A stretch of 64,000 nucleotides of DNA from an uncultured Bacteroidales bacterium (GTDB lineage Bacteria > Bacteroidota > Bacteroidia > Bacteroidales > Paludibacteraceae), in NCBI GenBank assembly GCA_946186915.1, contig CAMHOY010000004.1:62001-126000 (forward strand), written 5' to 3'. The notes below the pieces were generated by a model. That model ran no database searches, was not told where the DNA came from, and saw only the letters and a list, made by a program, of their open reading frames with translations. Below, in pieces: positions 9,100 to 18,121 of the stretch. Positions within the stretch are counted from its first letter, which is position 1. Each line of letters begins with the position of its first letter. A program made the translations under genes and the position numbers.

Positions 9100-10784
9100 T
9101 ACTTAACGATTGCTTGGAACTCAGCCTCCTCAGCGAACTTAGCGAACTCGATATCCTGAGCAGCGCGGTTCTTGAGTGCAGCGTCCTGAGCAATAGCCGA
9201 TTTGAGGTTGTCGATCACGGCAGCTTTGTCGTTGGTGCGAGCACCTACTACAGCCTTGAGGTAAGCAGTCGTAGCATTCGGCTCTTTTACATTAGCCAAG
9301 GTCTTGGCAGCACCTGCGTAATCCTCGCTGAGGATCTGCTGAACAGCTGCGTTGTTGGTTGCGTTGTCAGCGTAAGCTTTCTTTGCTGCAGCGTAGTCAC
9401 CCTTCTTGGTGTAGAGGGTACCGAGAGCTGCGTTGAGGTTACCCTTGGTGCCGGCAGCCTTACCGAAGTACTCTTCTGCCTTCTCCAGGTCACCGTCAGC
9501 CATAGCTGCGATACCGGCGTTGTAGTTCACGTCCGGATCGTTCGGTTGAATCTCCAGCGCGTGACCGAAGCAACGGCGAGCCTCTGCGATATTGCCATCC
9601 TCCAGGTAGAGTTGGCCGAGGCTGTTCCATGCGCGGTAGTCGTTGTAGAGATCAGCTGCCTTTGTGTAGATCGCGGTCTTCTCATTGCGGTCGTTGGTCA
9701 GCGTAGCTGCATAGAGCAACTCCTCAACGCTCAGTTGAGCCGGGTCGTTCTTAGCCAACTCGCGGATCTCGTCATCGCTCTTACCGATCAGGTCGGTGGT
9801 GAGGATGAGGCGGCTGCGACGGAGAGCCGGGAGGATCTCCTCTGCGATCGTACCATATACATTGCTCAGGTTCTTGATCTGTGCTTCGCGCTCCTCAGGA
9901 TCGCTGTACATCGACAGCACGCGGAGTACCAGGTCTTTATCCTGCATGTTGCTGTTCTCCATTGCTTTCTGGAAGCCTTCCCAGTCCTCAGCGGTGATGT
10001 TCGACTCGATAGCGTTGTTCACCTTGTTCTTCTTGAGGTCTTTCTTGAGGAAGTTAGCAGCAGCTTTCTGACGGTTCTGAGCGAGTTTCTCGTTCAGGTC
10101 CATACCGCCATCCGGCGAAGCATAACCGGAAACCTCGATCTTGTTGATCTCTTTCTTCTCGTTGTCCTTTGCGTCTTTGAGGGCTGCTTGCAGACCCTTT
10201 ACGCTCTCAGACTTCGTCTCAGACGAACGAAGTTCAGCACTCTGGATGAGGAACTTGATGTCCGCTTCGGTGAGCTCCTGGATTACGCGTTGGAACTTGT
10301 CCGGAGTGGTTGCGCTCTTGTTGTCGCGTGCGTCAGCCAACTCGTCGGTTGCGACTACACCGTCAGCAATCTTGAGGTCAGGGATCTCAATCACTTTCTT
10401 GCCTACTTTAGCCTCGAAGCGCAGGTAGAGCTCCGATTTGCGCATAGCGGGAACAAAGTCGAAAGAGCAGCTCTGGCTGTACTTACCACCGTTGCGGTAG
10501 TTCACGGTCTTGCCGTTCTCTTTTGCCTTCTCGCCTACATAGGTAACAGGCTCGCCAACTACCTCTTGTCCTTCGAATTTGAGGACCGGAGTAACGGTGA
10601 GCACACCTTTCTTAGCGAATTTCTTCTCAGGGAAAGTACCGGTGATCTCAGCATCCACTTTGTTGCCTACTTTTACCAGCGGACTCGGGTTGACGCTGAT
10701 CTGCTCGGGGTTCGGTAACGATTTGTTACACGATGCCAACAATGCTACTGCAGCAATGAGGCTCAGGAATAAACCTTTCTTCAT
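9099..10784 (-). CDS. OmpA-like/TPR lipoprotein
   Basis: The 561-residue protein starts with a lipoprotein signal (lipobox LLASC, Cys19). A beta-rich N-terminal region is followed by a segment resembling the OmpA peptidoglycan-binding domain (VSGYASPDGGMDLNEKLAQNR, near residues 220-240) and then TPR repeats (about 370-470, e.g. YRAWNSLGQLYLEDGNIAEA). Likely an abundant outer-membrane-anchored periplasmic scaffold; the exact role is unknown. It has its own promoter and heads a unit with the 78-residue protein and mutL. Confidence 0.82.
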   Translation of the reverse strand: MKKGLFLSLIAAVALLASCNKSLPNPEQISVNPSPLVKVGNKVDAEITGTFPEKKFAKKGVLTVTPVLKFEGQEVVGEPVTYVGEKAKENGKTVNYRNGGKYSQSCSFDFVPAMRKSELYLRFEAKVGKKVIEIPDLKIADGVVATDELADARDNKSATTPDKFQRVIQELTEADIKFLIQSAELRSSETKSESVKGLQAALKDAKDNEKKEINKIEVSGYASPDGGMDLNEKLAQNRQKAAANFLKKDLKKNKVNNAIESNITAEDWEGFQKAMENSNMQDKDLVLRVLSMYSDPEEREAQIKNLSNVYGTIAEEILPALRRSRLILTTDLIGKSDDEIRELAKNDPAQLSVEELLYAATLTNDRNEKTAIYTKAADLYNDYRAWNSLGQLYLEDGNIAEARRCFGHALEIQPNDPDVNYNAGIAAMADGDLEKAEEYFGKAAGTKGNLNAALGTLYTKKGDYAAAKKAYADNATNNAAVQQILSEDYAGAAKTLANVKEPNATTAYLKAVVGARTNDKAAVIDNLKSAIAQDAALKNRAAQDIEFAKFAEEAEFQAIVK

Positions 10785-10854
10785 AATGTCTATAAATTAG
10801 TTAATTTATGTTGATAGTTCGTATCAAAATGCGCCACAGACACATTTTACGCCG

Positions 10855-10886
10855 CAAAGGTACAACATTTTTTTGATATACGCAAG
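10855..10886 (-). promoter_or_regulatory. Promoter for the OmpA/TPR lipoprotein gene
   Basis: A TACCTTTG box (plus strand 10855-10862) lies 20 bases from a weaker CTTG box (10883-10886). It reads leftward into the lipoprotein gene 70 bases away. Confidence 0.7.
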
Positions 10887-10923
10887 CATTTCCCGATTTT
10901 TTTACTAAAAAAGCCAAAAAAGA
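10855..10923. repeat. Left copy of a diverged direct repeat flanking the TIR/macro operon
   Basis: This stretch and 18226-18293 share order and sequence: AGGTAC, a T-run, GATATACGCAAG, ATTTCCCG, a T-run, then the 17-base AAAAAAGCCAAAAAAGA. The two copies lie at opposite ends of the six-gene operon, in the same orientation. Confidence 0.65.
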
Positions 10924-10938
10924 CACCCCGAAGGGTGC
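10907..10938 (-). terminator. Intrinsic terminator of the TIR/macro operon
   Basis: On the minus strand GGCACCC-TTCG-GGGTGTC forms a stable seven-base stem with a UUCG tetraloop, followed by TTTTTTGGCTTTTTT. It begins four bases after the stop of the SH3-ART gene. Confidence 0.9.
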
Positions 10939-10941
10939 CGT

Positions 10942-12474
10942 TTATTTTATATCCAGTGCCTGTTTGATGGAGGTCTGCATGTCGCGTGTGACTTGTTTGC
11001 GGAAGAGCCAATGAGCAGGTCCGCCGGGAATGCGTTGCATGATGCCGCTGTTCGAATGGATGGCATAGATAGGACGTATGCGCCAACTGTCGTTGTACCG
11101 GTTCTGCCGGTCGTACATACATATCTCCCACCAGTTTGTGCCTCTGTCTTCCCGCCACCATTCGCCGCACACATACCCGTTGTTGAGTCCCCAGTTGGAT
11201 ACGGCTTTGGCATTGGGGAAACCGGCTTGGCTGTACACGTAATCGGGCATCAGAACCGTATCGATGGTCTTGCCCATCGTGACGCGTGTAGCGATAGCTG
11301 AACCTTTCTCGTAGTTGCGTAAGGTCGAGCGAAAGATACCGAAATAGATACCGTCTCCGGCGTAGTTGCCGCCACCCACATTCCATACACCGGTAAGCCA
11401 TCCGCGGTTGCGGTGACGATGGTCGTTGCGGTGGGGGTCGCAGAGCATGTTATCGGCATACTCCAGAGCCGTGCCATGATAGAGCGTGACGGCAGGGAAG
11501 ATGGTGTCAAGGATGGTCCAGACGACACTCTCGATAGTGGTCAGTACGCCATGCCACAGCCAGTATTTACCGATACGTTTTGGGAGATAGATGATCCAGT
11601 CCGCGAAATCACTTGCACCTTCCGTGTCGTCGGAGGGAAGGAGCACTTCGATGACGTAGTTCGACCAGGCGTAGAGGTTGTAGATGACGATGTTATAATA
11701 GACCGCATTGATGAACCGCAGGGGAGTCAGAGCGATATAGAAAGGTATCTGGAGGATGCGCAGGAACGTGCGCATGCCGGGTTTCATACTGTCACTCAGA
11801 CGGTTATGCTTCATCAGCGGCCGCCAGGGTTTGGAGAGCCAGAACTGCAGCAGATTCAAGATATAGAACGGCAATGAGATGAGGGCCCAGATGAGATAAC
11901 CGAAGCCGGCTATACGCGGAAAACGGAAACCGGAGAAGGAGGTGACTATCACTACGACAAGTCCTATCTCAATACCCATCGTGACGACGGCGCCGGCCGT
12001 GCCGTTGTCGAAGAACATCCATCCGATGAGGGCACCTATACCGCAGATGATCAGACCCCATATCGCAAAGCCTGCTACCACCTCAAAACCGATGAAACCG
12101 CCTATGACCGCGATGGCGACTAAAATCCAGATGATCACCTTTGTGACTTCGAACAACGAGTCCCAGATTGTGGACTTGCGCCGCGGAGAGGATTGGCTTT
12201 TTTGCGTCACGGGCCCCACATAACGCAGATAGCGGTTACTCGCATAATACCGCAAACCGTTGCGTTGGATGACAGTCCATTGTCCGCTTACCCCCGTCGC
12301 TACGACCGTGTCGCCGCGGTGCAGTTTGTACGCGACGGAATAGTATGTGCCGGGACCCGAACGCACATTGAGTGTATTGGCCGTCACGACATAGTACGAC
12401 TGCGCCGCGTATGCCCCGCATGCTACGGGCAGGAATAGCAAGAGCAATATGATCAGACGTTTGAGCATCCGCAC
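10942..12474 (-). CDS. SH3 - multi-TM - ADP-ribosyltransferase-like protein
   Basis: The 510-residue protein has a signal peptide (about 1-24), a bacterial SH3 domain (26-85: TLNVRSGPGTYYS, GDTVVATG, W), four or five membrane segments (about 111-262), and a C-terminal domain (327-475) with the layout of PARP-type ADP-ribosyltransferases: LYHGT (His333), GDGIYFG followed by Tyr388 in RNYEKG, WWEICMYD (Glu450) and the terminal strand RIRPIYAIH. The H-Y-E triad order and spacing fit, but the assignment rests on motif reading only. The start is GTG directly after the preceding stop; an ATG two codons on is an alternative. Whether the catalytic domain faces cytoplasm or periplasm depends on four versus five membrane spans. 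Last gene of the operon. Confidence 0.75.
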   Translation of the reverse strand: MRMLKRLIILLLLFLPVACGAYAAQSYYVVTANTLNVRSGPGTYYSVAYKLHRGDTVVATGVSGQWTVIQRNGLRYYASNRYLRYVGPVTQKSQSSPRRKSTIWDSLFEVTKVIIWILVAIAVIGGFIGFEVVAGFAIWGLIICGIGALIGWMFFDNGTAGAVVTMGIEIGLVVVIVTSFSGFRFPRIAGFGYLIWALISLPFYILNLLQFWLSKPWRPLMKHNRLSDSMKPGMRTFLRILQIPFYIALTPLRFINAVYYNIVIYNLYAWSNYVIEVLLPSDDTEGASDFADWIIYLPKRIGKYWLWHGVLTTIESVVWTILDTIFPAVTLYHGTALEYADNMLCDPHRNDHRHRNRGWLTGVWNVGGGNYAGDGIYFGIFRSTLRNYEKGSAIATRVTMGKTIDTVLMPDYVYSQAGFPNAKAVSNWGLNNGYVCGEWWREDRGTNWWEICMYDRQNRYNDSWRIRPIYAIHSNSGIMQRIPGGPAHWLFRKQVTRDMQTSIKQALDIK

Positions 12475-12888
12475 TTATTCTTCTTCTTCCTCGTCCTCGG
12501 TGATAGCTATCAGTTTGCAGCCGATACGGTCATAGTCCTGGCCGTACAGGACGTCCGCTCCCACTTGCGGGAACAGGTCCTGAAGCGTGTGTTTGTCCTC
12601 CGGAAAATAGGATGTCTCATCGTATATGGCTCCTTTTTTGTCCGGGTCATCCGGGTCATCGGCGCCTTCCCATAGCATATCGACATGCTCCGCGATCACC
12701 TCCATGTCTTGCATGAAGATGCGGTTCTGTTTGTCGATGATGAGGTGTCCACGCGAGCCGAGGGTGTAGGGTAAACCCATCTCGCAACGCAGGTTACGGC
12801 AGAAATCCTCGATGGTCATATCATCCAGAATGGCCATTTCGCCTGTCTCGCCGGTGCGTAAGTTTACTAATTCAAAGTGGTACATCAT
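12475..12888 (-). CDS. pRiA4b ORF-3-like small acidic protein
   Basis: The 137-residue protein starts with a ubiquitin-like beta-grasp pattern (YHFELVNLRTGETGEMAI, TIEDFCRNLRCEMG) and ends in TLQDLFPQVGADVLYGQDYD, which resembles the signature region of the plasmid pRiA4b ORF-3 family, then a run of glutamates. That family is of unknown biochemical function and is common on mobile DNA. It abuts the SH3-ART gene with no spacing and follows the BspA-like gene by 13 bases, so it is probably a partner in the same system. Confidence 0.55.
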   Translation of the reverse strand: MMYHFELVNLRTGETGEMAILDDMTIEDFCRNLRCEMGLPYTLGSRGHLIIDKQNRIFMQDMEVIAEHVDMLWEGADDPDDPDKKGAIYDETSYFPEDKHTLQDLFPQVGADVLYGQDYDRIGCKLIAITEDEEEEE

Positions 12889-12901
12889 TTATGTGTTATT
12901 T

Positions 12902-14485
12902 TTATTTTACCATCTTGCCCTGGACGTCAAAGACATGGTCTCCGCGCAGGATAACCATCTTTCCGTCCATGACCGTTTTCCTTACTCGCTCCTGCTCTGT
13001 TGCTATGAAATCAAAGAGCCCCTCGTCCATGTCTGCCGTCTGGAAGTGACCTTCTTCATGATAGATAGTCTGTTGTTGTTCGTCCCTGCCCTCGATGGAA
13101 TACGAATAGGTGGTATTGGCGGTTAAGCCTCCGATCGAGATGGTAAAGGTCTCTCGGGAATCCAGTTTCTTCTTGCGCATTTTGGCAACCATAGCTGATT
13201 TTACCGTATCGGTCACATTCCCTTCGCCATCTACGATATATTGTGCAAACAAGGTATCTGAAGTATATACACTGATGATGTATTGTGTCACATCAGGATT
13301 TGGTATCCATTCGATTTTTGCCGTGGTGGCGGTAATATCCGTCACCTCCGAGAAACCGATGATATCCTTGAAACTATTCCTGTATCCGTCGATTGCCAGG
13401 TATGCTTCCACGGACGCTTGCGGAACGCTGAGTACGGTATTTAGCAAGTATCCCAAATGCCCATAAGTCAATTCGGGAGGAGTGGTCGCATAGCAAACCA
13501 TAGTGTCCATTTCGTTGCAATTCTCAAAAGCCATAAAACCAATACTCGTTACGTTCGCATGCAGTGTGACTTTCTTGAAATCGCATCTTACAAAGGCATT
13601 ATCCTTAATGGTAGTAATAGTCGGGGGAATTACCAAATATTCTATTTGCGGGCCATCCAGATATAACTTATGCGACATGCAAGTCGGGTTAGCGGCTGTA
13701 TCAGCGAAATTGATATTACACCAAGCTTCAAGACTTGGGGTATTCACGTAGTACAATTTCCAGCACTCGTCAAAAGCATCCGAGCCAATGGAGGTGACTG
13801 CGGGCGGGATAGAAACGGTTAACAGGTTATAACAATCATAGAACGCATAATTTCCAATGGACGTAAGTTCTTCCGGGAAGTATATTTCTTTAATGGCGTA
13901 TCGATAATCATACCATGGTGCGTCGGCGCGATGAATAAAATTCGCCATAGCGCCCGAGCCACTGATGATGAGGATGCTATCTTCCGTAATATACCATGCC
14001 AAGTTTGTGCCATCTCCCTCTGCTCCGCAATAACCGGAAGCAGTTTCTTTGATGAAGCGGTATATCTGTATGGAGTCGCACCCTTCTGTTGACTGGAGAC
14101 TATCCTGGATCACATCTCCTTCTTTGTGTTCCTTGTTATCGCGTTCCCATACAATAGATGTCTTGCCTATCGGAATATATATCGGTATTTCTATTACATA
14201 GGAAGGGCGAACAGTGATTTTCCATCCTATAATCAGCGAATCGCATACCCCTTCTGTCTTTTTGATGGTATCCATATATGTAAATATTCCACTGACTTCC
14301 GGCCGGAATATGTGAAAGAGCTGGCCCCCATGCCTAAGATGTACGGTGTCTTTTGAGGAGCAATACTGGTATTCGTATACGACTGAATCGGGCGCATCGC
14401 AATACGGTAAGTCCGGGTCACCCGACACTGCATACATCAACGTGGCGAACATTATTGCCGCAAGGAATGTGTAAATTCGTTTCAT
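12902..14485 (-). CDS. Exported BspA-type LRR/fibronectin III protein
   Basis: The 527-residue protein has a signal peptide (1-21), an N-terminal region of unknown fold, BspA-type leucine-rich repeats (about 195-345; LTSIGNYAFYDCYNLLTVSI, VTSIGSDAFDECWKL), a fibronectin type III-like domain (about 375-490), and a short tail (MDGKMVILRGDHVFDVQGK) like type IX secretion sorting signals. Such proteins bind host or bacterial ligands at the surface. Finding it between a periplasmic TPR gene and a pRiA4b-like gene, eight and 13 bases apart, is unusual and may give the operon a surface sensor. Confidence 0.8.
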   Translation of the reverse strand: MKRIYTFLAAIMFATLMYAVSGDPDLPYCDAPDSVVYEYQYCSSKDTVHLRHGGQLFHIFRPEVSGIFTYMDTIKKTEGVCDSLIIGWKITVRPSYVIEIPIYIPIGKTSIVWERDNKEHKEGDVIQDSLQSTEGCDSIQIYRFIKETASGYCGAEGDGTNLAWYITEDSILIISGSGAMANFIHRADAPWYDYRYAIKEIYFPEELTSIGNYAFYDCYNLLTVSIPPAVTSIGSDAFDECWKLYYVNTPSLEAWCNINFADTAANPTCMSHKLYLDGPQIEYLVIPPTITTIKDNAFVRCDFKKVTLHANVTSIGFMAFENCNEMDTMVCYATTPPELTYGHLGYLLNTVLSVPQASVEAYLAIDGYRNSFKDIIGFSEVTDITATTAKIEWIPNPDVTQYIISVYTSDTLFAQYIVDGEGNVTDTVKSAMVAKMRKKKLDSRETFTISIGGLTANTTYSYSIEGRDEQQQTIYHEEGHFQTADMDEGLFDFIATEQERVRKTVMDGKMVILRGDHVFDVQGKMVK

Positions 14486-14493
14486 AGTATCCT

Positions 14494-16062
14494 TTATTTT
14501 TGTGTTTCTATTTGTTGCTGCACGGCTTGGAGATTGGTCCTAGCATTGCGTGTGAGGGGATGGTCCGGTCCCAATACCCGCGTGTAGATATCAAGTGCCT
14601 GCCCGAACATGCGGAGGGCGTCTTCGTAATGTCCCTGCATATAGGCTACCGCCGCCAGATTGTTATCGTTTTGTGCGATAGCGAGCGGTGGCGTCTGTGT
14701 ATTCGCTTGGTGAATGCCGCGCACTTCCATAAACAGTTTCTCAGCCTTTTCGTATTGCTTGAGTTGGAAATAGATGCCGGCGATGTTATTCTTGCTGTCC
14801 GCAACCTCCGGACTATTGGCGCCAAAGACTCGCTCGTGTATCTTGAGTGCCCGTTGGTTATATGTCATGGCGTTCTTCAGATCGCCTTTTGCGCGGAAGA
14901 GTTCTCCTATGTTATTCTGCGTCTCTGCTACGTCTTTGGAGTTCTTACCATATACTTTCTCTTTGATGCTCAGCGCCCGCTGATACAGGTTCATCGCCTC
15001 GTCGAGTTGTCCTTGCAATTTTGCGACCGCGCCTAACTCATGACATGCAGTAGCCATTTGTGCGCTTTGCTCTCCGTACCGGGAAGCGGCGATACGGTAA
15101 GCACGCTCGAAGAAAAGGCATGCAGCAGGGTAGTCGGCACGGATATCTTTGACGAATAGTCCCGCGTCAATCTGATAATGGAAGTTCAATGTATCCAATG
15201 CGGCGCGGCGGCATATATAGAGCCCAGCGCTGTCGTTGATAAAACGCGAGAGGAAAGAGGAGTAAAGGCGGAAATAATCGTCCGCCAGTTCCCGTTTCTG
15301 TTGTGCATTGAGTGCGCGCTGTTGGTCTAACTTCGCTGCGGCTTCATCCAAGGTCTGTTGCGCTTTTGCAATCTGCTCTTCCTGCTCGCGAATGGCTGTT
15401 TCCCGGGCGTCCAGGTTGCCTTTCTCCCGCACCAAGCGTTCCGCTTCTTCGGGGTTGCCGCTCTCGATAGCTTCCTGGATGAGGGTTGTAAGGGAATCAA
15501 GGCGGTTATAGTCGGTACGTGCTAATTTGTCCGACATCGTTTGGAGGAGAGGTTCGAAGCGCTCGTACTGGCCTTCCAGGTCATCCAAGCGTTTGGCAAA
15601 CTCCGCCTCTGACAGTTGTTTGGCTGCTAACTGTTGTTTCAGTTCGGATACGCGGGCTTGATAATATATTTCCACATTCTCCCGCGCTTTGGCTGCAATC
15701 GCCTCTTTCTCTTGCATCAGTTGTACCCGGCTGACAAGGAGAATCTCCAGTGGTACACGGTCTGAACACGGGATACGTTTCCCGATAAGTTCCTGCTCGG
15801 CGGGTTCATAACCCGACTTAATGATGCTGGCGATTGCATAAGGGTCGCCGTTCTGCAGGTTATATAACAGGATCTCAAAGTTACCGTCTGCATGACTCTG
15901 AACGGCATTATGCGACCCGCGGACACGTATCACAGCTCCGTCAACAGGGGTGCCCTGATGTCCTTTGCGCGAGATAGTGCGCACTACGCCCTCTTGGGTT
16001 ACAGCCCACGCTGAAAGGCACAGACACATCAAGGCAATACTATAACAGCATCTTCTCCACAT
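14494..16062 (-). CDS. Periplasmic carboxypeptidase-regulatory/coiled-coil/TPR protein
   Basis: The 522-residue product has a signal peptide (1-20, ending near AWAVTQ), a carboxypeptidase D regulatory-like beta domain (about 22-110), a long coiled coil (about 110-265, rich in E, K, Q and A), and kinesin-light-chain-type TPRs (about 290-510; QMATACHELGAVAKLQGQLD and following). Its first 34 bases overlap the end of the TIR gene. Since the C-terminal part of the TIR protein should also be periplasmic, a direct TIR-TPR contact across that space is plausible. Enzymatic motifs were not seen. Confidence 0.85.
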   Translation of the reverse strand: MWRRCCYSIALMCLCLSAWAVTQEGVVRTISRKGHQGTPVDGAVIRVRGSHNAVQSHADGNFEILLYNLQNGDPYAIASIIKSGYEPAEQELIGKRIPCSDRVPLEILLVSRVQLMQEKEAIAAKARENVEIYYQARVSELKQQLAAKQLSEAEFAKRLDDLEGQYERFEPLLQTMSDKLARTDYNRLDSLTTLIQEAIESGNPEEAERLVREKGNLDARETAIREQEEQIAKAQQTLDEAAAKLDQQRALNAQQKRELADDYFRLYSSFLSRFINDSAGLYICRRAALDTLNFHYQIDAGLFVKDIRADYPAACLFFERAYRIAASRYGEQSAQMATACHELGAVAKLQGQLDEAMNLYQRALSIKEKVYGKNSKDVAETQNNIGELFRAKGDLKNAMTYNQRALKIHERVFGANSPEVADSKNNIAGIYFQLKQYEKAEKLFMEVRGIHQANTQTPPLAIAQNDNNLAAVAYMQGHYEDALRMFGQALDIYTRVLGPDHPLTRNARTNLQAVQQQIETQK

Positions 16063-17168
16063 GGCATATACAGGGTGTCGGTGAAATTATCTATGGTTAT
16101 CGGGTACGCTGTCTGCTGGTCGGCGATGGGGATGTCGTATTCAACCAGCCCGTCGGCATCGCTATGCAGTTCGTGCGGACCGATATATATCTGTGCTTTT
16201 TGAGGTTGACTCGCACCAATCAGGTGGAAATGCACATGTCCATACAGCGCGGCATCGCGATAGAGAGGCAATGTCTGCTGCCGTTGCAGCGCAAGGACCG
16301 TATCGCAGGGTAGAAATCCTTTGGCGTATAATCCGATGCGCACTTCCCGTCCGATATATCGCGGCGGTATATGCCGAAAGAGCGCTGTCTGCCCAAAGGC
16401 ATGCAGGGTGTCGGTCTTCTGCTCGTTGTCCAGAGACAAACGGACGATGATCTCTTCGCAGGGCGGCAAGGCGCCGTTGTATGCGGTTGCTTCCGTTACT
16501 TGTATCTTTGTGTCCACCGTTTGTGAGAACCACCATGTAAGGCATAACGCGGCCGCGATGATCAGAGACAGGGCGGTGTAAAGGAAGGTGCGTTTGCGGC
16601 GGCGTTGGATGTCACGCAGCAGCAGACCGTCGAAGTCCAGTTGCAGCATCCGGGCTACGACCATCAACATCGCGCGGTCATATGCCTTGCGGCGACTGAT
16701 ACCCGCCTCACGCGTGTTGATACCTAAGATGGAGTGGTCTTGCAACGGATCGGGATGTTTCGGGAAGTGACGTTTTAGTGCTTCAGGAAAACATTCCGTA
16801 GCGGGGTCGTTGCTATAAGGAACTCCGTCCACAATAATCGGAATGATACTGTCTCGCCGGCCTAAGGAGACAAAGTAGTCAATGCCGCTGTTGATATAGG
16901 TTGATCCGGTAGCGCGCGGCGAACAAACCACAATCAGATACCGGGACTGCTCCATGCGCGCCTTGAGTTCCATCATCAGTTCTTCGCCTGCGTGCATGTC
17001 GTTCAGATAGCAATACAACGGGCGCACGCGCCGGGGAACGGACTTGTCTTGCCGGCATAAGACAGCCGGCAAACGATAACGCTCTATCGCGTGCTGCAAG
17101 CGTACGGCCTCGCGGGCATCACCGCTCTGAAAACTGATAAAAGCAAAATAGTTGTACTCCTTCTGCAT
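16029..17168 (-). CDS. TIR domain - TM - periplasmic domain protein (ThsB-like)
   Basis: Residues 6-150 form a TIR domain of the type common in Bacteroidales (YFAFISFQSGDAREA, RPLYCYLNDMHAGEEL, SRYLIVVCSPRATGS, IIPIIVDG, ECFPEAL). A basic stretch and one membrane helix (about 194-214) lead to a periplasmic beta-rich region (218-379). In this family the NADase glutamate sits in SxWVxxE; here the aligned segment is STYINSGIDYF, so Gly95 replaces it. The domain may therefore be non-catalytic. It lies six bases after the TM-macro gene, the pairing expected of a Thoeris-like module, and overlaps the TPR gene. Confidence 0.88.
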   Translation of the reverse strand: MQKEYNYFAFISFQSGDAREAVRLQHAIERYRLPAVLCRQDKSVPRRVRPLYCYLNDMHAGEELMMELKARMEQSRYLIVVCSPRATGSTYINSGIDYFVSLGRRDSIIPIIVDGVPYSNDPATECFPEALKRHFPKHPDPLQDHSILGINTREAGISRRKAYDRAMLMVVARMLQLDFDGLLLRDIQRRRKRTFLYTALSLIIAAALCLTWWFSQTVDTKIQVTEATAYNGALPPCEEIIVRLSLDNEQKTDTLHAFGQTALFRHIPPRYIGREVRIGLYAKGFLPCDTVLALQRQQTLPLYRDAALYGHVHFHLIGASQPQKAQIYIGPHELHSDADGLVEYDIPIADQQTAYPITIDNFTDTLYMPCGEDAVIVLP

Positions 17169-17174
17169 GGCGTA

Positions 17175-18086
17175 TCAGATAACAGGTCGTTTAGCCAGAT
17201 GTTCCATGATCGTGGGATAATTGCCGAAATCAATCTCCGTTACATTGTCCGGATGAATGCATATACGCAAGGTACGGCAGCAGGTCTTCTCCCGGGCTAC
17301 AGCAAAGAAAGTCTGAATCATCAGGTCTATTTTCTGCTCCGTGGAGAATTCGGCAGGCAGGTCCACAAACCGGTTTCCCATCACCGCCACATTCACCTCT
17401 TCTTCGCGTACCCTCGGTTCGGCCAAATTGCGCCACATCTGCTTCAGGCACGCGACATATTCATCCTTGGTAATAGAAATGGTGCCATTAGGCAAGAGAT
17501 GCGTGAAAGCCGCAATGCAATAATGCTTGTCTCCGATAGTCACAGGGCAGATAGACCCCAGTGCATAACGTTTTTTGCGTCCGGGCAGACTCTTGTCGGT
17601 TGCAACCGGCTTGAGTTCTTTCAGCCTCTCGTCAATTATAGCATCCAAATCCGTTTTTTGCTCCTGACATAGTTGCAGAAAAGCACCATGGAGCGACCGG
17701 CGGGTGATAATACGGTCCAATTCGGTATCAAATGTATCCACCGCATGGATGACTTTCATCCCGTCTTGTTTCAGTATGTCGCAGCACTCGATAATTACCC
17801 GGATATCCGTATTCTTATCCTTATACTCCGCATGCATCAGCGGCCAGTTATAGAGAACAGCCAGGCCTGCCAGCAACAGCAGAATAAGCGCCAAGGACCA
17901 GGGGTGCGCCCAAAGAACGTGTATTCCCGCGCGGATGTGAGCTGCGCCTTCTGCAGGCAAGAAGGCCAGTAATGAACCGGTGATAGTAAGGAGCATCATG
18001 CTCCATGATAGAAAACTCCGTGTACTCCATCGCGCTAACTTCTTCCAATGACGTAACACGTATTTCCTGTTTCCGAAATATGCCAT
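17175..18086 (-). CDS. Two-TM protein with ThsA-type macro domain (DUF6430)
   Basis: Two N-terminal membrane helices (about 24-44 and 60-80) precede a domain with the DUF6430/ThsA macro pattern: DIRVIIECCDIL, VDTFDTELDRIITRRSLHGAF (119-134 region), RYALGSICPV, HYCIAAFTH, VNVAVMGNRFVDLP (231-244). TM-macro proteins of this type are effectors of type II Thoeris, where the macro domain binds a TIR-made ADP-ribose derivative and the membrane part damages the cell membrane. That function is from the family; the domain match is my reading. It is the first gene of the operon, 36 bases from a consensus promoter. Confidence 0.82.
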   Translation of the reverse strand: MAYFGNRKYVLRHWKKLARWSTRSFLSWSMMLLTITGSLLAFLPAEGAAHIRAGIHVLWAHPWSLALILLLLAGLAVLYNWPLMHAEYKDKNTDIRVIIECCDILKQDGMKVIHAVDTFDTELDRIITRRSLHGAFLQLCQEQKTDLDAIIDERLKELKPVATDKSLPGRKKRYALGSICPVTIGDKHYCIAAFTHLLPNGTISITKDEYVACLKQMWRNLAEPRVREEEVNVAVMGNRFVDLPAEFSTEQKIDLMIQTFFAVAREKTCCRTLRICIHPDNVTEIDFGNYPTIMEHLAKRPVI

Positions 18087-18121
18087 GGTATGATAGATGG
18101 GTTAATAAACCTTTGCGGCTG

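Noticed and set aside
8925..10718. A 597-codon open frame on the plus strand opposite the OmpA/TPR lipoprotein gene
   Set aside because: It is the complement of a well-supported gene with a lipoprotein signal and TPRs, has a repetitive Leu/Val-rich composition, no domain and no promoter. It arises from codon bias on the other strand.
16029..18086. Type I Thoeris (SIR2-SLOG effector)
   Set aside because: The partner of the TIR gene has membrane helices and a macro-type domain, with no SIR2 NAD-binding motif. If Thoeris-like, it is of the TM-macro type.
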